From NCBI RefSeq assembly GCF_000612665.1, contig NZ_HG942079.1, forward strand, positions 1 to 64,000: a stretch of 64,000 nt of DNA. Reading direction: 5' to 3'. Shown in pieces: positions 44,019-51,829 of the stretch (its first letter is position 1; each line of letters starts with the position of its first letter). This DNA comes from Neobacillus dielmonensis (GTDB lineage Bacteria; Bacillota; Bacilli; Bacillales; Cytobacillaceae). The notes under the pieces were generated by a model that worked only from the letters and a program-made list of their open reading frames with translations, was not told the DNA's origin and did not search any database. The position numbers and the translations under genes were made by a program.

Positions 44019-44374
44019 TGTGATTTATCCTCCCATAAACGTTTTTCTAGTTTCATTTTATAGTAATTCATTTCATATTAAACGTTACAACACTCTCCAT
44101 TCCATTGCCTAATCTTCTATTAACCCAGAACTTAGAGTTAACTGAATTATTTTACTTTATCCCAGAACATTATAAAAATATAACATATTTCGACAAATCC
44201 CTACATCAGTTCATAGTTTTCATTATGTAGGAATTCATACAATTATTTTATTAGTATCATTTATAATTTTTTTGAAAATTGTTATTTTCCACAGGCACAT
44301 TTCGTTTAAAAATAAGCCGTGGTACGATTAGTAAAGTTTATTTTAAAATACAAAATTGCTGTATGAGGTGTCCT

Positions 44375-44563
44375 ATGGAAATCATTGAAAATCTTCCAAA
44401 CGAAAACATCAAACTATTAAAGGAAATAGCCAACACAAGAACACAACTATTGGATTTATACACCCAACACGGACCAGCCAGCCCTGACTATATTTCCCTA
44501 TCTCTAAAACAAAACCTACTAATCAACCAATACATCGAAGAAAAAATCGCTTCCATGGTTTAA
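44375..44563 (+). CDS. Spo0E-like aspartyl-phosphate phosphatase peptide, variant motif
   Basis: This 62-aa protein forms the two-helix hairpin of the Spo0E family: LLKEIANTRTQLLDLYTQHG, then SPDYISLSLKQNLLINQYIE. Active members dephosphorylate Spo0A~P and contain the motif S-Q-E-L-D. Here the corresponding sequence is S-L-K-Q-N, with Asn in place of the essential Asp, so phosphatase activity is doubtful. ATG 44375 follows GAGGTG. The stop codon is the first triplet of a perfect 40-bp palindrome. Confidence 0.75.
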   Translation: MEIIENLPNENIKLLKEIANTRTQLLDLYTQHGPASPDYISLSLKQNLLINQYIEEKIASMV

Positions 44564-44630
44564 CACGTTAAAAGGGTGGGGCCACCCTTTTAACGTGTTA
44601 ATGCAACGGGGAATGTCCCCATTTAATGCT
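44561..44630. repeat. Perfect 40-bp palindrome and REP-like core
   Basis: Positions 44561-44600 are perfectly self-complementary (TAACACGTTAAAAGGGTGG arms, centre GG). They carry the same TAACACGTTA outer arm as the 61.5-kb copy but a different core. A decayed core GGGGAATGTCCCC follows at 44608-44620. Confidence 0.85.
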
Positions 44631-45178
44631 TATTCATGGATTCCTTTTTCTGTTTTTAGGGCTGTTATTTTTTGAGTCAGAGGCAGGATTAAAAAGATAA
44701 GCATTAGGGCTGTGATGGTGAAGGATAATAAGGATACGTAGGTATTAATAGGAGGCTTACCTATTGATGCCATGTTCCCAAGGTGTAAGTTTAAAAATCC
44801 TATGAATAAATTAAATCCGGCTACTGCCAAAAAGAGCACCATTATTCTTTTGTAGTGTTGCAATTTTGAATCTATGTCTGAGTAAATGGTAAATTCGCCT
44901 TCCGCCTCTTTTTTTCTGAAATAAACCCAGCGGTTATACGACGTTACCAGTTCTGCTCCTGTTTCCTCCATAAATTCAATATAGTTTTGGCTTTCCTGAT
45001 GATTGATTGGTTGCTCAAGCAGCTCAAGCCTGTACGTGTATTCCCCCTTTGGAGCGTCCCCAAATACATATCTTCCCCATGAATATTCAATTAAAGCTAG
45101 ACCATTGGCTGACATTTTATTTAGGAACTTTTCTTCCTTCTCAAAGTCATAAAATAATTTCCTAATAACATGCTTCAT
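44630..45178 (-). CDS. DUF2812 membrane protein
   Basis: This 182-aa protein has a cytosolic N-terminal DUF2812 domain (FYDFEKEEKFLNKMSANGLAL onward, with YRLELLEQP and NRWVYFRK) and two C-terminal helices. DUF2812 proteins are characteristically encoded right after PadR regulators. Here the PadR stop is five bases upstream of ATG 45178, which sits nine bases after GGAGG. They probably act together in membrane stress sensing; the mechanism is unknown. Confidence 0.85.
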   Translation of the reverse strand: MKHVIRKLFYDFEKEEKFLNKMSANGLALIEYSWGRYVFGDAPKGEYTYRLELLEQPINHQESQNYIEFMEETGAELVTSYNRWVYFRKKEAEGEFTIYSDIDSKLQHYKRIMVLFLAVAGFNLFIGFLNLHLGNMASIGKPPINTYVSLLSFTITALMLIFLILPLTQKITALKTEKGIHE

Positions 45179-45183
45179 AATTC

Positions 45184-45504
45184 TCAACCTCCGGCAATGG
45201 CCTGGCCATTTTTAATAAGTTCTTTTAATCTCAAAATTTCAAGGTTAACCTCTGATCTTCCTGTGTCAGTAATTTCATACTCTTTTTTACGTGACCGTTC
45301 TTCACTCGGTAAAGGTCTTATCCATCCTTTTTCAAGCAATGTGTTAATCGCCCCATACAAGGTCCCTGCTCCAAGCGAGACACGACCATTGCTCAGCTCT
45401 TTTATATTCTGCATAATGCCGTATCCATGCATCGGCTGATAAAGGGACAAAAGAATATAATAAACAGCTTCCGTTAACGCACCGTGTTCCATGGGTTCTT
45501 TCAT
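45184..45504 (-). CDS. PadR-family transcriptional regulator
   Basis: This 106-aa PadR regulator has the winged-helix core YYILLSLYQPMHGYGIMQNI, then LGAGTLYGAINTLLEKGWI and EYEITDTGRSEV. It has the short subfamily-2 form. The start follows AGAGGTG. It is coupled to the DUF2812 gene, and an inverted repeat CGATATATCG lies about 30 bases upstream of its start, a likely self-operator. Confidence 0.9.
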   Translation of the reverse strand: MKEPMEHGALTEAVYYILLSLYQPMHGYGIMQNIKELSNGRVSLGAGTLYGAINTLLEKGWIRPLPSEERSRKKEYEITDTGRSEVNLEILRLKELIKNGQAIAGG

Positions 45505-45532
45505 CTAATCACCTCTTATCTATTACGTTTGA

Positions 45533-45572
45533 CGATATATCGGCTTCAGTTATATTATATCGACACCTGATA
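45533..45572. promoter_or_regulatory. Candidate PadR operator
   Basis: CGATATATCG (45533-45542) is a perfect palindrome. A related ATATTATATCGACACCTGATATA stretch follows. Position upstream of padR suggests autoregulation; binding is inferred. Confidence 0.45.
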
Positions 45573-45613
45573 TAAAATTGAATCCAACTAGTCCAATATT
45601 TTCAAACACATCC

Positions 45614-45652
45614 ACAAAAAAACACAGAAAGCAAAAATATGCTCTCTGTGTT
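45614..45652 (-). terminator. Terminator downstream of the GNAT gene
   Basis: AACACAGA and TCTGTGTT pair (extended by AGC/GCT) with a T7 run on the minus strand. Confidence 0.75.
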
Positions 45653-45658
45653 GCTTTA

Positions 45659-45702
45659 GCAGAGTGGGGGACAGGCCCCCGGTAGTTTAACGCGTTAAAG
45701 TG
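45659..45702. repeat. REP-like palindrome
   Basis: Core GGGGGACAGGCCCCC at 45666-45680, with arm TTTAACGCGTTAAAG at 45687-45700. It lies at the 3' end of the GNAT gene. Confidence 0.85.
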
Positions 45703-45713
45703 ATTTGTTCTGC

Positions 45714-46202
45714 TTACCCAAGTTTTTTAACCATGTTGTACCAAACGCCCCCGCCATGCTCGGAGTTTGAGACACCTTTGTTTACATATCCATGCTTTTC
45801 GTAAAACTGAATTAAGTTCTGTTTGCAAGTAAGGGTTACGGTTTCGCGGCTTTTAGCATTTGCTTGTTTTTCCAAATGATTTAAAAGTGCGGAGGCAATG
45901 CCTTGGTTCTGGTATGAAGGCAATACCGCTAATCCTAGTATACTTTGATGGCCTCCAAATAGTGGATTGGGTTGGGTTTGACTGAAAAGGTCATCGGTTA
46001 TGTAGTTTGCCGTGGTGACTGGTCCATTAACCAAACCCACAACGCCCCCGTCTGCTTCAGCCACAAAAAAACTATCAGGAATCATTTGAATTCGTTGTTC
46101 AAATGATTCTTTAGTGGCAGCCTCTTCTTTTGTAAAACATAAATTCTCAATGACGACCAATTCAGGCAGGTCGGCCATTTTAACATTTCTTATTTTTACC
46201 AT
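45714..46202 (-). CDS. GNAT-family N-acetyltransferase
   Basis: This 162-aa GCN5-related acetyltransferase has motif A with the acetyl-CoA loop (LAVLPSYQNQGIASALLNHL, including Q-x-x-G-x-A). The C-terminal YEKHGYVNKGV is a typical motif B. The N-terminal half resembles arylalkylamine/YhbS-like members. The substrate is unknown. It follows TraB but is separated by a terminator. Confidence 0.85.
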   Translation of the reverse strand: MVKIRNVKMADLPELVVIENLCFTKEEAATKESFEQRIQMIPDSFFVAEADGGVVGLVNGPVTTANYITDDLFSQTQPNPLFGGHQSILGLAVLPSYQNQGIASALLNHLEKQANAKSRETVTLTCKQNLIQFYEKHGYVNKGVSNSEHGGGVWYNMVKKLG

Positions 46203-46233
46203 AGCCCTTAAAAGTCCCCTCCGTTACTCTTTA

Positions 46234-46266
46234 TAAAAAAGAGTGAAATACGAAGATTTCACTCTT
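46234..46266 (-). terminator. TraB gene terminator
   Basis: AAAGAGTGAAAT and ATTTCACTCTTT form a perfect stem with a T-run on the minus strand. Confidence 0.85.
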
Positions 46267-46272
46267 TCACTC

Positions 46273-47439
46273 TTATAAATTCTCCAGAAATGTTTTGATA
46301 ACGTCTGTTCCACCGATGAACAGCCCAACTGTGGTGCCAAGGTTACATAAAACCACAATCAGCAAAATTCGGCTGACTTTATTTCTCCAAAAGCCTTTTA
46401 CGGTAAAAACGTCTTTTGACAGTGTTTCGAAATCCTTCACACTTGGTCTGCGTATATAGGCTTGAGTCAGTCCAGCAAACCAGCCAGCCGCGAGAAGCGG
46501 ATGCAAGGTGGTAATCGGCGCTGCCACAAAGGCAGTCAAGATGGTCAACGGATGTCCCAATGCAATCGCCGTCCCAAGTGCGGCAAACGATCCATTCCAT
46601 AATATCCAACTGATAGTCTGGTCGAAGCCGGCTGATGGACTCGCAATAAAGGTATAAACAATCATTGCTAAAATGAGAATGGGCAGGCTCCAGCCGATGA
46701 TTTTCGGAACGACGGATTTAGGCGGCAAGGCTGTCAAACGATCCAAATCCTGTTCCTTTTTAATTTCTTCTTTAATGCCTGGGACATGGGCTGCACCTAA
46801 AACCGCCACGATCTTTTCTCCAGGCGCTTCCTTGATTTTTTGCGCTAGATATTGGTCCCGCTCGTTGATTAACGGTGTTTTTAACCGAGGAAAGCTTTCG
46901 GTAAATTCATTTAGCATCGCATTAATTGTGTCCTGTTCCTTCATTTTTTCCAGTTCTTCTTCGGTGATGCTTTCTTTGCTAAAGATACTGGCGATGACCG
47001 AAGTAAGCAGGTTTGCCTTCCCCCAAAAGCCAAGATTGCCCCAGATTCTCGAAAAAGTAATCTGGATATTCCGGTCCGCCAGCACAAGATTGGCACCAAC
47101 TTCTTTTGCTGAGGCAATTCCCTGAATCATTTCCGAGCCTGCCCTGATGTTGAGCTGATTAGCCATGCGGTTTTGGAAAGAGGAGATTGCCAGATTCATG
47201 AGCAAAAGCGATGCCTTCTTTTCCTTAATGACTTGAATGATATCCATTTCCTTCCACTTACTACCCTCAGAAATAGCCTGGTACCGCTGCTCGTCCAATT
47301 CAATACAAACAGAATCTGGACGCTCCGCCTCGATAACCTCTTTTACCTGCTCCGCACTATTCTTCGAAACATGCGCTGTACCTATCAAAATATACTCTTT
47401 ACCATCCAAATGAATCCGCGTAATATTCTCCTCGCCCAT
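46273..47439 (-). CDS. TraB/PrgY-family membrane protein
   Basis: This 388-aa protein has an N-terminal TraB domain (YILIGTAHVSKNSAEQVKEV with the GTAH motif, SVCIELDEQRY, and VLGAAHVPGI) and about four C-terminal helices. The family is related to TIKI metalloproteases; the conserved GxxH and Glu residues may form a metal site. PrgY limits pheromone peptide activity in Enterococcus plasmids; chromosomal copies are uncharacterised. The start follows GGAAGGT. Confidence 0.87.
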   Translation of the reverse strand: MGEENITRIHLDGKEYILIGTAHVSKNSAEQVKEVIEAERPDSVCIELDEQRYQAISEGSKWKEMDIIQVIKEKKASLLLMNLAISSFQNRMANQLNIRAGSEMIQGIASAKEVGANLVLADRNIQITFSRIWGNLGFWGKANLLTSVIASIFSKESITEEELEKMKEQDTINAMLNEFTESFPRLKTPLINERDQYLAQKIKEAPGEKIVAVLGAAHVPGIKEEIKKEQDLDRLTALPPKSVVPKIIGWSLPILILAMIVYTFIASPSAGFDQTISWILWNGSFAALGTAIALGHPLTILTAFVAAPITTLHPLLAAGWFAGLTQAYIRRPSVKDFETLSKDVFTVKGFWRNKVSRILLIVVLCNLGTTVGLFIGGTDVIKTFLENL

Positions 47440-47524
47440 ACATACCTTCCTTTAAAAAGACCATTTACAAAATGTTATTGCTCTATTATACCATTAACCA
47501 GCAGCCAAAAAACAGCAAAATAAC

Positions 47525-47601
47525 AGGGCCTATCCCCCCACTACTTTATTGCATTAACATGGCGGGGGTCAGGCCCCCGCCATGTTAACGCGTTACCGTG
47601 T
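47525..47601. repeat. REP-like palindrome pair
   Basis: A decayed core GGGCCTATCCCCCC (47526-47539), then GCATTAACATG, core GGGGGTCAGGCCCCC (47564-47578) and CATGTTAACGCGTTAC. The last arm overlaps the stop of the next gene. Confidence 0.8.
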
Positions 47602-47898
47602 TGGCTGTTTTTTTTGATATTTTCCAGTTCGTCTGTAGGCGCGAATTTGAGTTTTTAGAGAGGAGTACATGCCTGATGCTGCGTTCCCATAGAAAAAGCC
47701 CATAAAGATGCCTGCCCAAAGGCTTTTGGGGTGGGCAAAGAAGATGGCGATGATTAACCCGAGGACATTGGCAAGGCCTGGTACATAGGGTTTGGATATA
47801 GGCAATAGTTTTTTCAAAATTTCAGTCAGAATCACAACTATCGGGACGGCAATCACGCTATCCCAAAAGTTGGTATATATAACGGGAAAAGTCTCCAT
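47593..47898 (-). CDS. Small two-helix membrane protein, holin-like
   Basis: This 101-aa protein has hydrophobic segments at about residues 12-34 (VIAVPIVVILTEILKKLLP) and 42-60 (GLANVLGLIIAIFFA). A glycine-rich third segment (GIFMGFFYGNAASGMYS) and a basic tail follow. The topology resembles small phage holins or channel-like proteins, but no phage genes are near. The start ATG follows CGAGGATGG. Function unknown. Confidence 0.6.
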   Translation of the reverse strand: METFPVIYTNFWDSVIAVPIVVILTEILKKLLPISKPYVPGLANVLGLIIAIFFAHPKSLWAGIFMGFFYGNAASGMYSSLKTQIRAYRRTGKYQKKQPTR

Positions 47899-48006
47899 TT
47901 GGCCATCCTCGTTTCCCAGATGAAATTTTTGGTTAATTATATAGTGCCCAGAATAGAATCAATAACTAGCCTTTGCTGTAACATAATACGGAAAAAAGTA
48001 AAAAAA

Positions 48007-48040
48007 AACCATGATCATCCTAGACCTTGGTTTTGTTTAA
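48007..48040 (-). terminator. Weak terminator after the pentapeptide gene
   Basis: On the minus strand AAACCA and TGGTTT pair around a 16-base loop, followed by T8. Confidence 0.5.
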
Positions 48041-48105
48041 TAAGCTGCTTTATAAAAATAAAAACTACCATGTTGAACTAAACAGGTTCTGAATACGTCT
48101 TAGAA

Positions 48106-48996
48106 TTAAGAAGCCCAATGGGAAGGCCGGTTAAGTAAATGGGGTAATTGGGTAGTTACGTCCCCCTTGGCCGAGTTGATCTGAACTTGTGTGAGAAAAA
48201 TACTGCCACGAAGGTCTGCCCCGCTCAAATCGGCATCCCGTAAATCAGCACCAATGAGGTCAGCCTGTCTCAAATCTGCACCACGTAAATCAGCCGCAAT
48301 CAGGTAGGCCCCTCGTAAATTGGCTCCTTGGAAATTGGCTCCTTTAAGTTTTGCTCCAATAAAGTCCTTTCCTCGGTGATTCAATTTTTTATTTTTTCTA
48401 GGACCTTTGCCAGTAGTTGAGGACTCGGCCCGAACGAGTTCGCTAGTCTTCACAAGCAATTCATTAATGTCCGAACGGTGTGCTGGAATATCCAGGTTTA
48501 GCAGTGAATCAGGGTCAAGCCGAGTAAGCAGCTCTGTTTCTTCTAATTTGACTTGCAGTTCCTCATGGATAGAACGTGTGACTTCTAAGGAGAGCGCTTC
48601 GGTTAGATACCATAACATTTCATGAAGCTGCTGCATGATCGGAAACACTTCAAACATCTTTTTGGCCGTTTCCCGGTCATCTCGCCAGTCCTTTCCTGCA
48701 AATGTAACTTGAGATACTTTTTGTCCGGCGCCAAAGCAATCGAAAACCGTACAGCCCTTAAAGCCCTCCTTTCTAAGATTCCGGTGAATGCCACAGCGAA
48801 AATTCGAATCAAGATTCTGGCACGGTGTACCGATTTCTTTATCAATTGCAAAATCCGCAGAAGCCGCAAAAGCCAGTGCCACGCAACACAAACCGAAACA
48901 TTTCTCGCAATCCACTCGCAAACTGTTGTGGCTAAGAGAACCTATTGAGTGTTTATCTTCATTTATAATTGACAATCCCTGCACTTCCTTTTTCAC
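48106..48996 (-). CDS. Pentapeptide-repeat protein with Cys-rich N-terminal domain
   Basis: This 296-aa protein combines an N-terminal Cys-rich domain ([15 protein letters not shown], then [16 protein letters not shown] and [11 protein letters not shown]), which could bind zinc or an Fe-S cluster, with a helical middle. About nine C-terminal A(D/N)L-x-x pentapeptide repeats follow ([20 protein letters not shown]). Pentapeptide helices can mimic DNA and shield gyrase, but many have other roles. The start is uncertain: GTG 48996 lacks a ribosome site, and an in-frame TTG eight codons in follows AAAAAGGA. Confidence 0.82.
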   Translation of the reverse strand: MKKEVQGLSIINEDKHSIGSLSHNSLRVDCEKCFGLCCVALAFAASADFAIDKEIGTPCQNLDSNFRCGIHRNLRKEGFKGCTVFDCFGAGQKVSQVTFAGKDWRDDRETAKKMFEVFPIMQQLHEMLWYLTEALSLEVTRSIHEELQVKLEETELLTRLDPDSLLNLDIPAHRSDINELLVKTSELVRAESSTTGKGPRKNKKLNHRGKDFIGAKLKGANFQGANLRGAYLIAADLRGADLRQADLIGADLRDADLSGADLRGSIFLTQVQINSAKGDVTTQLPHLLNRPSHWAS

Positions 48997-49017
48997 ACTT
49001 GGAGAGAATATTCCTAC

Positions 49018-49058
49018 TTTATTAACGCTTTACTGTATTGGGGAGCTGCTCCTGTGCA
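49018..49058. repeat. Decayed REP-like element
   Basis: TTAACGCTTTACTG is followed by TTGGGGAGCTGCTCCTG, a core with several substitutions. It lies between the pentapeptide and DinB genes. Confidence 0.6.
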
Positions 49059-49060
49059 TG

Positions 49061-49510
49061 CTATCTTACGTAAGTGATGTAGTCGACATTGATGGGTTCA
49101 TGTTGTTCTTGTCTGAGAAGGCGGTTGATTTGACCCCGGTGGTATTGGCCGTGCAATGCGACATGGGTTAGGATGTCAGCTAAGGTGGTCCTGAATTCTT
49201 TTCCCGTGCTATTTTTATAGATAATGGTATCTTCTTCATTGGCTGCAGTCAGTACGGACAGTAGTTCCTTAAAGTTTTGATGATTGGTTTTCGAAAGTTT
49301 TAAACATTCATCCAGACTGAGTTCTGTCCAAAGTCCTTTGGCTGAACTACTTAACCCTTTAATTCTGTTAAACCATACTTCTTCCGCTAAAAGAATGTGA
49401 GAAAATAACTGCTTCGCCGGGTGACTTTGGTCTTCCAATGTCTTTAAGCTGTCTAAAATACGCATATTAGCCCAATGTAGGTGATCATACATTTTGGATA
49501 TCAACTTCAT
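49061..49510 (-). CDS. DinB-family protein
   Basis: This 149-aa four-helix bundle belongs to the DinB/YfiT superfamily. Candidate metal-binding His residues are in LFSHILLAEEVW and in HVALHGQYHRGQI near the C-terminus, the usual three-His arrangement. Members include thiol-dependent transferases, but most Bacillus paralogues are uncharacterised. The start ATG follows AAGGAGG. Confidence 0.88.
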   Translation of the reverse strand: MKLISKMYDHLHWANMRILDSLKTLEDQSHPAKQLFSHILLAEEVWFNRIKGLSSSAKGLWTELSLDECLKLSKTNHQNFKELLSVLTAANEEDTIIYKNSTGKEFRTTLADILTHVALHGQYHRGQINRLLRQEQHEPINVDYITYVR

Positions 49511-49772
49511 TACACTGCCTCCTTACAAAAACGTGCAATAACAAAAGCATAGCACCTCTTCCTTACTTTATCTACCATAATAACCTGTGCTTTACCAATT
49601 ATTCACTATTAAAATTCCAGGAGAACAGTACTCTTCTGCGTCATTCTATTCATCCTGCCTCATCCTTCTACGAAGAAGGTATGAATAAGCTAAATGTCAG
49701 GAAGAACGGAGGAAGATCAACCGAGTAGTTTTACTGTAAATAATCCATGATAAAAAGAGGAGGTGTGGAAAA

Positions 49773-49928
49773 ATGGCGGATTACCAAAATCCAGTTGAAT
49801 TTACCGGTAAAGTCCTTGACCAAAGAAACAACCTGACCGGCCCAGACGATTCCGGAAGGACATCCCATCCCGAACAACCGAAACATGTTGACATCCAGCA
49901 AACTACCAGCAAAAAAGAACAGGTATAG
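49773..49928 (+). CDS. Small hydrophilic protein (51 aa)
   Basis: A 51-codon frame starts at ATG 49773 behind the excellent ribosome site AAGAGGAGGTG. The product, MADYQNPVEFTGKVLDQRNN and on, is polar, disordered-looking and rich in Gln, Pro and Asp. The C-terminus is TTSKKEQV. It resembles in character the small sporulation-induced hydrophilic peptides of Bacillus, but no family is recognised. A REP-like element starts two bases after its stop. Confidence 0.6.
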   Translation: MADYQNPVEFTGKVLDQRNNLTGPDDSGRTSHPEQPKHVDIQQTTSKKEQV

Positions 49929-49929
49929 G

Positions 49930-50012
49930 TGTGGGGCCTGTCCCCCAGTTGATTAGCGTGTTAAAGCAACGGGGGGTACCCCCAAAAGGTCAATAGAGTT
50001 AAAGCAGTCGGA
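49930..50012. repeat. REP-like palindrome pair
   Basis: GGGGCCTGTCCCCC (49933-49946), an arm GCGTGTTAAAGC, a decayed core GGGGGGTACCCCC (49970-49983), and GAGTTAAAGCAG. Confidence 0.8.
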
Positions 50013-50030
50013 TAAAACTTCTTAGTTCTT

Positions 50031-50060
50031 AAAAGAGCCCCCGTTACGCTTTTCGGGGGC
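50031..50060 (-). terminator. M20 peptidase terminator
   Basis: GCCCCCG and CGGGGGC pair around GTTACGCTTTT-type loop sequence, followed on the minus strand by TCTTTTA. Confidence 0.8.
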
Positions 50061-50071
50061 AGCTTATTTTA

Positions 50072-51526
50072 TTATACTTCTTTCATCACTTCCATATAGA
50101 ACTTGATGGCGTTGAGGTAGTTTTTGATAGAGATGTGCTCGTTAGTTCCGTGCATCCGGTTAAGGTCCTCCGAAGTGATTTGTACCGGTAGGAAGCGGTA
50201 GGTATTTTCCGAGACGGCATCATAATGCTTGGCGTCTGAACCGGCGAACATCAGGTAGGGTGCGATGACGGACCGATTATACACGTTTCTTGCCGCTTGT
50301 TGGATGGCCTTGAATTCCCAGCCATCTACAGAGGAAACCTTTGTCGCTTCGCTGCCCGTCAAGGTTACTTTTATGTTTTGATCATCAATCGTATCTTCTA
50401 TGAAGGTTTTCACTTCCTCCAGGGAGTCACCCGGCATGAGGCGTAGATTGATAATAGCAGATGCTTTTTCCGGTAGAGCATTGTATTGTTCGCCGGCCTG
50501 GAAAATCGTCGGTGCGATCGTCGTCCGGATTAATGCTGCTGATGCCGGCTCTTTTAGGAGAATTTTTTCAATAATGGATTCAAAAATGAATTTGTTGGCA
50601 AACACATATTTCATGCCAAAGCTCATTTCCGGTGCGACAAATTCAAATAGGTCTTCACCCGGCCCTCTGAGATCCCCCTTGAACTGGGTAGTTTCAAGTT
50701 TGGCAATTGCTGCGGCAATTCTTCCGATATTGGTGTGATCCTTCGGCTGAGAAGAATGGCCTCCGCTGCCTTCGATTGTAAGTTCAGCCGTTGCCGACCC
50801 CTTCTCGGAAATGCCCACAACTCCGACAGGCTGGCTGACACCAGGAACCATATTTTCCACAATTGCCCCCCCTTCGTCCAAGACAAATTCAAATTGGATG
50901 CCTCTATCCTTTAAGATCTGGGCGACAATGTTTGCCCCTTCGTCGCCGCCGACTTCTTCATCAAAGCCGAACATAAGATAAATATCCCGATCTGGGACAA
51001 AGCCGTCTTTCAGCAACTGTTCAGCAGCTTCCATAATCCCAATTACGCCAATTTTATCGTCGAGTGTCCCCCGTCCCCAGATTTTCCCGTCTGTGACGGC
51101 ACCGCTAAAGGGGTCCTGCTCCCAATTGGTCTCGGTGCCGGTCAATACGGGGACAACATCGTAATGGCTCGTAAGGCCGATTGGTTTCTTGGCGGCATCC
51201 GTTCCTTTCCACCTGTAAACGAGCGAATAATCATTGATTTTTTCCAGGTTCAGGTGCTGATGGACAAGCGGGTAGTTTTCCTCTAGAAAGGCAATGAATT
51301 GGTCGAATTGGGTGAAGTCAAACTTGCTGCGGTCTTGGTAGGAAATCGTCTTGTAGGTGATGGCTTGCGACAGTCGGCTAACGGCCGCCTCCTCGTTGAT
51401 GACTGCTTGTGTGGGCTGGGGTGCAGGCTGTTTCGATTGAATGGTTAACGTTCTGAATACGGTTACAATTACAAAAACGAGCAAAAAAGTGCTAATGATT
51501 AATCCGGTTAACTTCCACTTTTTCAT
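50072..51526 (-). CDS. M20-family zinc peptidase, membrane anchored
   Basis: This 484-aa protein has an N-terminal transmembrane helix (about residues 6-28) and an extracellular M20 domain. Metal ligands are visible in LTSHYDVVPV, GRGTLDDKIG, DEEVGGDEGA and LDEGG. It resembles the CPS1/PM20D1 branch, carboxypeptidase S-like enzymes that hydrolyse or form N-acyl amino acids and dipeptides. The dimerisation domain begins near SEKGSATAELTIEG. The start ATG follows GGGGAAA. Confidence 0.88.
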   Translation of the reverse strand: MKKWKLTGLIISTFLLVFVIVTVFRTLTIQSKQPAPQPTQAVINEEAAVSRLSQAITYKTISYQDRSKFDFTQFDQFIAFLEENYPLVHQHLNLEKINDYSLVYRWKGTDAAKKPIGLTSHYDVVPVLTGTETNWEQDPFSGAVTDGKIWGRGTLDDKIGVIGIMEAAEQLLKDGFVPDRDIYLMFGFDEEVGGDEGANIVAQILKDRGIQFEFVLDEGGAIVENMVPGVSQPVGVVGISEKGSATAELTIEGSGGHSSQPKDHTNIGRIAAAIAKLETTQFKGDLRGPGEDLFEFVAPEMSFGMKYVFANKFIFESIIEKILLKEPASAALIRTTIAPTIFQAGEQYNALPEKASAIINLRLMPGDSLEEVKTFIEDTIDDQNIKVTLTGSEATKVSSVDGWEFKAIQQAARNVYNRSVIAPYLMFAGSDAKHYDAVSENTYRFLPVQITSEDLNRMHGTNEHISIKNYLNAIKFYMEVMKEV

Positions 51527-51829
51527 TGAGATTTCCCCATTCTATATAGTCCTATTTTTTATTATAAAATAAAACTAATCTTCAGAGTAGTATGTAAAAT
51601 AGTGCCCCCCTAAAGTTGTTCGTACCTGGTAATGAGTCCAACGTGACGATCTACCCATACTTCTCCACTATCATACATTTTTCCTGAAATACACTAAATA
51701 TCCAATAACTAAGGTAGAATAAAAATGGAAGATTGTGAGAAGGTTTTTCTGATATTTTTGTTGAATTTTATTACGGTATGTCACAAAATAAATAGATATT
51801 GAAAGCAGGAAATTGGTAAAAGGGGATTT

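Noticed and set aside
47593-47898. Holin-like protein as a prophage remnant
   Set aside because: No lysin, structural or integrase genes lie nearby; the topology alone is not enough.
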